Part shown: piece by piece, positions 8,671 to 17,504 of the stretch
Layout of the letters: each line of letters begins with the position of its first letter
How positions within the stretch are numbered: the first letter of the stretch is position 1
Assembly (NCBI RefSeq): GCF_014192395.1
Contig: NZ_JACHXW010000006.1
Coordinates: forward strand, 186,001-250,000
Direction: 5' to 3'
Length of the DNA stretch: 64,000 nt
DNA from: Paenibacillus endophyticus
GTDB lineage: Bacteria; Bacillota; Bacilli; Paenibacillales; Paenibacillaceae
Made by a program: the position numbers and the translations under genes
Notes under the pieces: model-generated
The model's database searches: none
Told to the model about the DNA's origin: nothing
Seen by the model: the letters and a program-made list of their open reading frames with translations, nothing else

Positions 8671-10329
8671 ATGAAAGGCCGGAATTTGATGAAAAATATC
8701 CGAAATTTAATCATTTTTTTAATCGTTCTTCTTGCAATAACTCCATCTGCAGCGGCACAAAGCTCAAGCTATGCAGAAGGGCTTAACCACTTGGGATTGT
8801 TCGGTGGAACGGGGAATGGATATGAACTTTCGAGGGTGCCTACCAGAGCAGAATCTCTTGTGATGATGCTGCGTCTGTGGGGGAAGGAAGAAGAGATCCT
8901 GAAAAGCACCTACAAAAATCCATTTCATGATACGGGTTGGGAAAGTCGCTACGTGTCGTATGCCTATACAAAGGGTGTAGTTAACGGAATTAATGAATTT
9001 AGTTTTGGCGGTAACCGACCAACCTCTCTAAATCAATATTGTTCAATGGTTTTAAGGGTTTTGGGATATTCAGAAACAAAGGGTGACTTTACCTATGAAA
9101 CCGCGGTTTCTTTCGCCTCAATGGTTTTAGGAATAGACCTTACAAAAGAAGTCGAATTCAATCGGGGATCTCTTGCGAAAATAAGCAGTTATGTTTTAAA
9201 CACAAGACCCAAAAACCAAATTGCAACACTTGGTCAAACCCTCAGTGCAACAGATGTTTTCACAGCGCAAGGTTTAAACGAGGCAAGGTCACTTTGGGAG
9301 CAGGATAAAAATCTTGATTCATCGACGATTTTGATATATGCAGTTGGTTCTGACCTTGAATCACAGCAAGGTCGGCTAACGGATGACTTGGAAGAAATTT
9401 TTCGTGGTCAGCCAAACCAAAATACGAAAATCCTGATTCAAACAGGTGGAACGCTCAAATATCACAACAAATATATGGCTAATGGTGCATCAGAACGCTT
9501 TGAAGTTGACAATGGACAACTTAAAAAGCACGAAAGCCACATCAAAACCGCCGCATCAGACCCTAAAACACTAAAGGATTTTCTTGTTTGGGGCAAAACC
9601 GTTGCACCAAGTGAGCGATATATACTGATTTTATGGGACCATGGGTATGGTACGATGGGTGGCTTTGGTGCAGACGAGCTAAACGAACGAAAAACGATGA
9701 AAGTTTCGGAGCTTTCGAAGGCAATCGATTCATCAGATATGTATTTCGACTTAATCGTCTTTGATGCATGTCTTATGGGCACAGTTGAAACGGCCTACGC
9801 CCTTAGAAACCATGGCAAATATCTTATAGCTTCTGAAGATTCAACCCCCGCAGCAGGGTTGTATTATACCACTTGGATAGGTGCAATGGAGCGAAACCCG
9901 CAAATTAGCACTGAAAGGGTGGGGCGTTTAATTTTAGATTCCTTTACCCTTCATTCGGGGATTGAAGCTAATATGCCAACAACAATGTCAATGATGAAGC
10001 TATCACAGGCGGAATCATTGGTTAAGGCAATAGAAAACGCAAAATTTGATTTTTCACTAACAGACCTTGCAAAGAGCTCAGAGCTATTAGGCAAAAACGA
10101 TGGGATATTCGATCAATATGATCTTATAGACATAATGGGCAAATCATCAGAAATTACTGCAGCAGCCCAAGCACTTGCATTCGAAGTAAGAAATTCAGCA
10201 GGCTATAAAAATCGCAACGGCGTGGCTTTATATGTCCCTAACAGAAAAATCGCACACACACATAAAATGAAAGAAGAGCTAAAAGCCATTGGTTTTAGCT
10301 CAAAGTATATAGCAACTATTTTCAACTAA
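8671..10329 (+). CDS. Secreted clostripain-family (C11) cysteine protease with N-terminal SLH-like region
   Basis: I start it at ATG 8671 (AAGAAGGAAA about 9 bases upstream) rather than the in-frame GTG at 8608. This gives a 552-residue precursor with a clean signal peptide (LIIFLIVLLAITPSAAAQ). Residues about 30-150 resemble SLH repeats (SRVPTRAESLVMMLRL, YAYTKGVVNGINEFSFGG) and could attach it to the cell wall. From about residue 210 comes the C11 peptidase fold, with catalytic His324 in LWDHGYG and Cys367 in FDACLMG, both in the family's usual setting, followed by SEDSTPAAGLYY. Clostripain relatives cleave after basic residues and often self-process. The substrate here is unknown. As a sole gene behind island promoter 2, it is probably co-expressed with the giant surface proteins and may process or release them (inference). 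Confidence 0.85.
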   Translation: MKGRNLMKNIRNLIIFLIVLLAITPSAAAQSSSYAEGLNHLGLFGGTGNGYELSRVPTRAESLVMMLRLWGKEEEILKSTYKNPFHDTGWESRYVSYAYTKGVVNGINEFSFGGNRPTSLNQYCSMVLRVLGYSETKGDFTYETAVSFASMVLGIDLTKEVEFNRGSLAKISSYVLNTRPKNQIATLGQTLSATDVFTAQGLNEARSLWEQDKNLDSSTILIYAVGSDLESQQGRLTDDLEEIFRGQPNQNTKILIQTGGTLKYHNKYMANGASERFEVDNGQLKKHESHIKTAASDPKTLKDFLVWGKTVAPSERYILILWDHGYGTMGGFGADELNERKTMKVSELSKAIDSSDMYFDLIVFDACLMGTVETAYALRNHGKYLIASEDSTPAAGLYYTTWIGAMERNPQISTERVGRLILDSFTLHSGIEANMPTTMSMMKLSQAESLVKAIENAKFDFSLTDLAKSSELLGKNDGIFDQYDLIDIMGKSSEITAAAQALAFEVRNSAGYKNRNGVALYVPNRKIAHTHKMKEELKAIGFSSKYIATIFN

Positions 10330-10670
10330 AATTAGCTGTAAAGGCTGATTTTTGTCCTGAATGTCATCCACGGAGTAGTCAGCAAAGTCCTTGATGGTTT
10401 CTGCTTAGAGGCTTCGCATGAGTTCACCAAACTTTTGCAAGTCTCTTTTTTGCGTGTCTCGGTTGGCTTCGTAGTCTAGTCTACCTACGAAACTTAAAGT
10501 TTTCTTTATAAAGCAGCAGTGTTTCTATCAACCATGGTAACATGGAGGAAAAATATTGTCGAAATTTGGTTGTCACGGTTCATAACAGCTAAGTTAGGTC
10601 ACTATGAGATCAAAAATGAATGCGACTTTAAAAGAACGATTACAAGTACGATTATACGAGGAGGTATTTT
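10330..10670 (+). promoter_or_regulatory. Leader with island promoter, copy 3 (giant protein operon)
   Basis: In this 341-base gap CTTAAAGTTTTCTTTATAAA begins at 10493. CCATGG with the -10-like TAACAT (10538-10543) follows 39 bases later, matching copies 1 and 2. The rest of the gap up to 10492 shows no gene and no convincing terminator. A strong ACGAGGAGG ribosome site precedes the ATG at 10671, leaving an untranslated leader of about 120 bases. Confidence 0.6.
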
Positions 10671-13600
10671 ATGAAGAAGATTTTAAGTTTGATGCTAGTA
10701 CTTTCGCTTTTAGCATCAGTAGCGCCTGTTTATGCGAATGTGCCAACAGAGTACACCTATGTGTTTGGTGTGAAAACAGGAGGAAACGAAAACGGCGGAA
10801 CAGGTGATGATATTTACATGGGCGTAAGTACCTATGAACCTGGAGCAAACTCTGATCATATAGTAAATCTTGGCGGCGCTGCGGCTTGGTCTGAACCACA
10901 ACATACATTTAAATTGCAAAATATTCCACCATGGAGAATGAATGAACTCGTTTTTTGGCTTGTGGGCAGTGATGACTGGTACGGTGAATCTGTGGTTCTG
11001 TGGCTTCCTCATATTGGGGGGAGCATAAATCCAACACAGGCGAAGACCATTCCAATAAACTCATGGACAAAAGATCAGGGCAGACTTTATCGTGACATTT
11101 CCGACGTAACAAAAAGAAAATTCATAGATATGGGTTCCGTTGACTTACCTGGGGGAGAGTTCTACCTTGATGCTAATTCGTCAGGCGCTCAAAGTGTAAA
11201 CTGGGACAAAAAAGTCAGGGATCAATATGGTCAATATGACATTATGCAATATGAGGATGCTCCAGTTTTTAGCTATACCCTTTCGGACGATGCTGTAGGT
11301 AGGGAGTGGTTAACATTTGAAGAGCCAACAAAAACAAAAAATTTCAAGTTGGATATTGACCGCAAAAAGCTTCACGATGCAATGGTTGCACAGGATAAAG
11401 CGGAGATATCACTAACCTATAGGGTGGCGCTTCTTGCCCAGTCCACCAACGCTGAAAGCCTTGGAGAGACTTTTGCCCATACAAGTTCAGGAAATCCCGA
11501 AGTTAAAACCTATTTAACAACAAAGATAGGGCAAGCGGACTATTATTATAAAGATGTAACTTATACGTTTTATCGCAGCATATATAACCTTGGTAACCCC
11601 AATATCAATCAAACCATTACCTATTCACCCAGCACTGACAATCGATATTTAAATCGAAAATTTACAGATGTTAATATCACAGTTGACGCGGTTTCCATTC
11701 ACAAAAAAAGCATGACCCAAGAAGATAAAACGGAGCTCATAACAAACTTCCAAGCAACACCTGTGTTATATCTTGGGAACAATACGACAACACCGCTTGC
11801 CAACCTTACCATGACAAAACTGCAAGGCAATGACGGAAAACCAAACGGCACACTTCAGTTTACTGGAAAAGTGCCGCTGGATGTTAGCGAAGTTGATAGC
11901 GAGGGCATAAGGCTCCAGCTTAATAATGTGTCTACCTCTCTAACGAAAAATGGTCAAGCTCAGGCCTATCATTTGGAAAAACCAACACCAGAATCAACAA
12001 CATCACAAAGTTTTTATTTTTCAACTCACAAAGTGGATACAAAAACTCCAACCATAAGAGTTACCGACCAATTTGGAAATGACCTTGTGGGGGGGGATTC
12101 CATTCAAAACAACATTAAAAGGATGCATGAATTTTATATGGTTTCAAGCGAAACACTCTATCCAGAGGGGAATGTCGCTCACACCACTTTGAATCAAAAC
12201 TATTTTAAATATGAGATGTACAAGAAAAGTAATGATTCCTATGAACCGACAATGATAAGAATAACAAACTTTGACGGAACAGGAATCCAAACAAGAGTTA
12301 CCGCACCAATTAACACGCAAGTGTTAAATGGAGTCAGCATAAAACTAAGTCCAATTGTTCCAACAGAAGGCGAATTCAAGCTTCGGCTTTATGGATGGGA
12401 TAGAGCTGACAATCCACTAGGCGGAGATGCCGGATACGCAGAAATTGAAAATATCAAAATCGATAACCAGGCTCCGCGAGTAACCATTCACGAAACTGTA
12501 CATCCGCAAGATGCGCAGCTTCGCAATAGAAATGACTATCGTTTTGAAATGAACGACCTTCAACAAAGCAATAACGGCTGGTCAAGGACTTATTATACCT
12601 TTATAAACGGAACTGCGACGCCAACTGACACTCCAATCAATCAAATTGAACCTGTATCAAAAGAAATTGCTTCAACTCAAGGGATGTGGGCATTTATAGA
12701 CTCAGAAGGTGATAGCGCAACGGCTATGCTATCCATTCCAAAAGGTGACAACTTTGACGGAACTCTCTATTATTTCACAGTAGACTCACTTGGAAACGAT
12801 TCAAGAAACGAGCAAGTTTCAAGATATTATAAAAGACCTGTGCAGATTTTCAATGGAAATGTTGTAGACACACTCATTACGGAGGATTTCAGCCTTCCAA
12901 AACCACGTTTTGACATCAGTTTCGACACAAGCAATCCAAACATTGAAACGAGTTATAGATGGACTGCTCATCCCAGCAATACCTGGACGCCTACCTTTAC
13001 ACAAAACTTTAGGGCATATAGTGGACAAGATGTTGGTGCTGCTCAACAACGTAATCTTACAGGAACTCTAAGTTGGATGGACGGAAAATATATACTTGAA
13101 TATCGTGTTACAGATAAACAGTCTGGCAACACTGCCGAGTTTTCACGAGAATACATTTATGACTACTTGGCCCCGGAGATTAGCTATACCGTCGGAGGTC
13201 AGCATGATCATTTTAAATCATCACATCAGTTTAACGTGAAAATGACAGATCGTAGCGGAATTGCAAGTGCATATTACTATTTATCTAAGCCAGGCTCAGA
13301 AATTAGAATTGATGATACGCCAAACTATCCGCTGACACTAACACCAAACAGTGAAAACATTGTAGAGGTTGATCAAACCTTGACCATAACAGACCTTCCG
13401 TCAGGTGCGTACAGCATTGTTGTTGTTGCAAGAGACCCGCACGGCAGAGAAAGTAAAAAGGTTTCCCCTTACTTTGGCATAAGGTCAGGACCTGCGAAAA
13501 TTGATGTATTAGAACATAAGCAACCAAAGACTTTAAACGGAATGGGTACAACAACGGATGGAACATATAAGGTCTATGCTATTTTGAGTGAACCCCATAA

Positions 13601-16600
13601 AGCATGGACTTCTAATAGCACATCGAAATATCAAAACCCGGTATATTATGCAACAACTGACGGCATGCCAACAGATAACGGCGTTTTAGTGCCCGAGTTT
13701 ACAGCAGGCAACAACTTTGGTGGATATTTTATATTTACACTCGACACACCTGTGCCGCTTCAAGAGGGTGTTAACACCATCTATCTTCAGTTCGGGCTCA
13801 TCAATTATCCTGCTGACGCAAGACCTGAGTTTTTAACAGAAAGAAGACCTATCACCATTCTTTATGATAGCCAAGCGCCAACCTTTGAATTGCCAGACTA
13901 TAGTACAATTCAGCCAACAAACGCATCAGTGACAGCAAGAATCGTAGCAAATGATGTTGGCACGGGAATTAGTAAACTGACAGTTGCACCAGAGGATGCA
14001 GACAAGATCTCGGTTTCACCATATGCAAACGGTGCATTCACCGTAACGATTAGCGAAAACATAACAACAAACTTAATCCTATCTGACGAGCTTGGAAATA
14101 GTGTTTTTGTTCCTATTACAGTTTCAAATATTGACAAAACAGCTCCATCTACACTTGCGTCAAGTAAAATCGTGACAAAAGGAGCGAGACAAGATGGTGT
14201 TATCACAGTTGATGTTTCAGACAAGAATGACACAACCGTTTCATTCGCACTTATTCAAGACCCAACAGAAAATCATATTTTAACAGAAGCTGACTATGCG
14301 TTGTTTAATTCAAGTCAATCAGTGGAAATGCAAAGTAGTCCGGTAATCGTTAATGGAGAAGGGAACAAACAGAAAACTTATAAAATTGACTTGAAGGGGC
14401 TTAGTGGAAGCTATGCAATTGGGATCAAAGCCGTCGACTCATCAGGAAATGTTACTGAAAAAGTTTTCTTTGACTCAAAACTAGACCTGGTTGACGCGCA
14501 AGCATCAATTGTAAGTGTTAGCGCAAACCCTACAACAACAAAAACTACCTCAACGGTTACCGTTTCATTTAACGTTCCAGTAACCGTAATGCCTAACGCA
14601 CCTGCCCAGGGTAATGATGTGGGTGATATGGCAAGGTCGAATCTTCTTTATACAGGACTTTTAACAACATCCGCTGACTATGTGCTGGACTATGATGTTG
14701 TTATTCAAAACAATAATCAAATCAGCCTTTATATTCAGGACGAGCTCGGAAGGGATAGTGTTGTAGAATTCACACCTGATGTTGAATTCGTTACAGGATT
14801 TGACATTACGGGGCATGTAGAGAAAAATGGACAAACCATCCAAAACGGAGAGTTTATTGCCTATAACCAAGGCGACAAGCTTTATTATGTTGTCGTTCCC
14901 AATCCAAAGTATTCTGGACAATATTTCTTTGTTGAAAATGCAGTGTTGTCTGGATTAGAACTAAATGCAGAGCTAAGCGTTCTTGACTCTACATATACAG
15001 AAGCAGGAGAAGGAACAGCTTATTCAAAGCTTGTTTTTGAAGCACTAAGAGATGGCAAAACAACAAAATCAGCTTATTTCGAGGCATACACGACAGAAGG
15101 TATTGAAGCCGATAGGATGGAAGCCGAATATGTTGCAATGACAGTGGTTGACGAAACTGCACCTGTTGCAAATGTGGATTATTCGATTACGGAGTCAACA
15201 ACCCAAAATGTTAACGCAAGACTTTCTATATCGGACCCGGAAAGCGGAATTTTAAAACTTGAACGTTCGTATGACGGTATAAACTTTAGCCCAATTGACT
15301 CCATTGTTTCGCACACCGAAACATTCGAGCAAAATGCAACGGTATATTTCAAAGTGACTAACAAAGCAGGAATAGCAACAATCTTGCCAGTCGCAGTTTC
15401 AAACATTGATAAAACGCCAATCATGCAAGACAGTCACTACACGGTTGAATACGCCTACGAAAACTATCTTGGAAATTGGGTTCCAATCCAAGAAGGAAGA
15501 GCCTATAGAAGGGTTATGGCAACGCTCAAGTTTATCGGTGGCGGAAAAACGCTTTCTATGACAAACAACAACGCAGCCTTTTCAAGGACTTTAACTCAAG
15601 ATGTTAACACATTCACATTTGAGTTTAGGGATAATGCAGGAAACACAGGTTCTCATACGGTTAGCTATAACCAATTTGACAACACAATTGGTCAAACGTC
15701 CTATGTGTTATCAAACACTTCCAAGACTAACCAAAATATCTTTGCAACGATCACTTTATCTGATGATTCAGGTGAAATAGCATTTGCGGAGGTCAAGAAG
15801 GGCGAAGTGGTTTATCCATTCAAAGGTGAGCCGCTTGAAAATGAATATGTCGTTGAGCTAGACAGCTCAGGAATTTATTATGTGACAGCGTATGACTACG
15901 CAGGAAACAATTGGACTACACCCATCACCGTTTCAAATATTAATAAAGTGGTGCCAATTGCAACCGCAAGGACATACAGCACACTTCCAACCACAATTAC
16001 GGCACAAAGTGTGAATGTTGAGTTGACACAGTTTAGCAAAGATATCAAAACCATTACAGTCACCGGTGTAGAACCTACCGGAAGCCTAACTGCCAACGAT
16101 ATCGTACATATCCCTGGCACAAAAGCTGTTCGCTTTAGAAAAAATGGGACGGTTACCATGTTCTTTGTTGATGACTATGGAAACAAAGGACATGAGGTTA
16201 TTACCATTTCAAATATTGTTTCCACGCCGCCGCAAGTCAGCGCAACTGCAGCATTAGCTAAAGATAAGCTGAGCGTTAATGTAACATTTGACCAAATCCG
16301 TGACAGTGACGGCGTTCCTCTGGACATTCTTAGAAAGCTAACAGACCTTACCGTTTCTTATCGTGGATATGAATATGCACTTTTAACTGAGGAGAAAAAT
16401 GAAGACGGTGATGTTGTGTCCTATAAAGATGCAGTTATCAACGTTAACACTAACGGGGAGCACGTCTTTCAAGTTAGAGACCAAACAGGCATAACACAAA
16501 AAATTCTTTTGACGGTTGAAGGAATTGAAGTTGGAGGACCAAAGGTTAAAGAAGTTCGTTGGTCATATAAATATCTTGAGAAAAACCAAGCTGGTCAGTG

Positions 16601-17501
16601 GGTGGAAAAGGATTATCAAAACAAGATTACTGTTGGAGTTGACACATCTGGAAAAGAAGAAGGTTATGTTGTGGGAACGGATAAAAACCCAACAACAAAT
16701 CAAGATGTCAAAGTCACATTAATCACTGACAAAGATGCTAAGTTCGTTGGCGGAAATGACGTTTGGGAACAAGATAAGTCAATGAACTATAGAGAAAATG
16801 GACTTTATGTTTTCAACCTCCAAGGAAGAACAGGGGATTATGCTTCGTATGGTGTCAACATTGGTCTAATCGACAAAACACCTCCTGTGCTAAAACTTAA
16901 AAATGGTGAGGAGCTAATCTTCATCGAAGGAATGACGCCTAAAAAAGATGCCTCCATTGCATATGACAAGTCAAAGCTTCTCGACTTCGAAGCATGGGAT
17001 ATGGTAGCAAATCAAAAAGTTGATCTAACAAACCGAGTTACCATCAGCTATGGAGTAGGCGGGCGAGTGTTTAACCCTGACAACATCTCAGCAAATGAAT
17101 TTGTTCGCTCGAACCCTTACTATATCGACTATACCGTAAGAGATGATGCAGGAAATCAAACAACCATTCGTCGAACCGTTCGCCTTGTGGGTCTTTATGA
17201 CACAATAGCCCTTGTTAACGGAGTTATGCCGGACAGCACAAATGCTGCAACCGTTCTTGGAAATAAAGTTGAAATTTCACTGAAAAACTTTTCCGGAATC
17301 TCATATGCACGTTATGAAAAAGGTGTTTTAACGCAAGGTCAGATGAAAACAAAAGGAACGGTCCTTCGGGAGAAAAACGGAGTTTTCACAATGGATAATG
17401 TATCGGAAGGTTGGTATACCATTTATATCCAAACGGATAAACGTGATTATTTCAACATCGCTGTATATGTTTCAAAAGCTCCAAAACAAGGAGGGAAATA
17501 G
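10671..17501 (+). CDS. Giant secreted Ig-repeat surface protein (2276 aa)
   Basis: A 2276-residue exported protein with signal peptide MKKILSLMLVLSLLASVAPV ending in YA. The first domain (about 25-125; VKTGGNENGGTGDDIYMGV, then VFWLVGSDDWYGESVVLW) resembles a PLAT/LH2-like beta-sandwich. The remainder is a chain of Ig-like beta domains. The recurring linker VSNIDKT or a close variant appears near residues 1149, 1574, 1752 and 1845, usually after a 'DxxGN' turn. No catalytic motif, SLH domain, sortase signal or dockerin is evident, so how it is held on the surface is unclear. It is the first gene of a three-gene operon, with only three bases before the dockerin gene. A scaffold, adhesin or S-layer-like role is plausible. 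I do not recognise a specific family and no enzymatic function should be assumed. Confidence 0.8.
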   Translation: MKKILSLMLVLSLLASVAPVYANVPTEYTYVFGVKTGGNENGGTGDDIYMGVSTYEPGANSDHIVNLGGAAAWSEPQHTFKLQNIPPWRMNELVFWLVGSDDWYGESVVLWLPHIGGSINPTQAKTIPINSWTKDQGRLYRDISDVTKRKFIDMGSVDLPGGEFYLDANSSGAQSVNWDKKVRDQYGQYDIMQYEDAPVFSYTLSDDAVGREWLTFEEPTKTKNFKLDIDRKKLHDAMVAQDKAEISLTYRVALLAQSTNAESLGETFAHTSSGNPEVKTYLTTKIGQADYYYKDVTYTFYRSIYNLGNPNINQTITYSPSTDNRYLNRKFTDVNITVDAVSIHKKSMTQEDKTELITNFQATPVLYLGNNTTTPLANLTMTKLQGNDGKPNGTLQFTGKVPLDVSEVDSEGIRLQLNNVSTSLTKNGQAQAYHLEKPTPESTTSQSFYFSTHKVDTKTPTIRVTDQFGNDLVGGDSIQNNIKRMHEFYMVSSETLYPEGNVAHTTLNQNYFKYEMYKKSNDSYEPTMIRITNFDGTGIQTRVTAPINTQVLNGVSIKLSPIVPTEGEFKLRLYGWDRADNPLGGDAGYAEIENIKIDNQAPRVTIHETVHPQDAQLRNRNDYRFEMNDLQQSNNGWSRTYYTFINGTATPTDTPINQIEPVSKEIASTQGMWAFIDSEGDSATAMLSIPKGDNFDGTLYYFTVDSLGNDSRNEQVSRYYKRPVQIFNGNVVDTLITEDFSLPKPRFDISFDTSNPNIETSYRWTAHPSNTWTPTFTQNFRAYSGQDVGAAQQRNLTGTLSWMDGKYILEYRVTDKQSGNTAEFSREYIYDYLAPEISYTVGGQHDHFKSSHQFNVKMTDRSGIASAYYYLSKPGSEIRIDDTPNYPLTLTPNSENIVEVDQTLTITDLPSGAYSIVVVARDPHGRESKKVSPYFGIRSGPAKIDVLEHKQPKTLNGMGTTTDGTYKVYAILSEPHKAWTSNSTSKYQNPVYYATTDGMPTDNGVLVPEFTAGNNFGGYFIFTLDTPVPLQEGVNTIYLQFGLINYPADARPEFLTERRPITILYDSQAPTFELPDYSTIQPTNASVTARIVANDVGTGISKLTVAPEDADKISVSPYANGAFTVTISENITTNLILSDELGNSVFVPITVSNIDKTAPSTLASSKIVTKGARQDGVITVDVSDKNDTTVSFALIQDPTENHILTEADYALFNSSQSVEMQSSPVIVNGEGNKQKTYKIDLKGLSGSYAIGIKAVDSSGNVTEKVFFDSKLDLVDAQASIVSVSANPTTTKTTSTVTVSFNVPVTVMPNAPAQGNDVGDMARSNLLYTGLLTTSADYVLDYDVVIQNNNQISLYIQDELGRDSVVEFTPDVEFVTGFDITGHVEKNGQTIQNGEFIAYNQGDKLYYVVVPNPKYSGQYFFVENAVLSGLELNAELSVLDSTYTEAGEGTAYSKLVFEALRDGKTTKSAYFEAYTTEGIEADRMEAEYVAMTVVDETAPVANVDYSITESTTQNVNARLSISDPESGILKLERSYDGINFSPIDSIVSHTETFEQNATVYFKVTNKAGIATILPVAVSNIDKTPIMQDSHYTVEYAYENYLGNWVPIQEGRAYRRVMATLKFIGGGKTLSMTNNNAAFSRTLTQDVNTFTFEFRDNAGNTGSHTVSYNQFDNTIGQTSYVLSNTSKTNQNIFATITLSDDSGEIAFAEVKKGEVVYPFKGEPLENEYVVELDSSGIYYVTAYDYAGNNWTTPITVSNINKVVPIATARTYSTLPTTITAQSVNVELTQFSKDIKTITVTGVEPTGSLTANDIVHIPGTKAVRFRKNGTVTMFFVDDYGNKGHEVITISNIVSTPPQVSATAALAKDKLSVNVTFDQIRDSDGVPLDILRKLTDLTVSYRGYEYALLTEEKNEDGDVVSYKDAVINVNTNGEHVFQVRDQTGITQKILLTVEGIEVGGPKVKEVRWSYKYLEKNQAGQWVEKDYQNKITVGVDTSGKEEGYVVGTDKNPTTNQDVKVTLITDKDAKFVGGNDVWEQDKSMNYRENGLYVFNLQGRTGDYASYGVNIGLIDKTPPVLKLKNGEELIFIEGMTPKKDASIAYDKSKLLDFEAWDMVANQKVDLTNRVTISYGVGGRVFNPDNISANEFVRSNPYYIDYTVRDDAGNQTTIRRTVRLVGLYDTIALVNGVMPDSTNAATVLGNKVEISLKNFSGISYARYEKGVLTQGQMKTKGTVLREKNGVFTMDNVSEGWYTIYIQTDKRDYFNIAVYVSKAPKQGGK

Positions 17502-17504
17502 GCA

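Noticed and set aside
10604..10807. Small + strand frame overlapping the start of the giant protein gene
   Set aside because: It has no good ribosome site and runs across the strong AGGAGG and start of the 2276-aa gene. Its sequence has no recognisable features.
17440..17501. Sortase anchor at the end of the 2276-aa protein
   Set aside because: The C-terminus (SKAPKQGGK) lacks LPxTG, a hydrophobic stretch and a terminal charge cluster in the right order.
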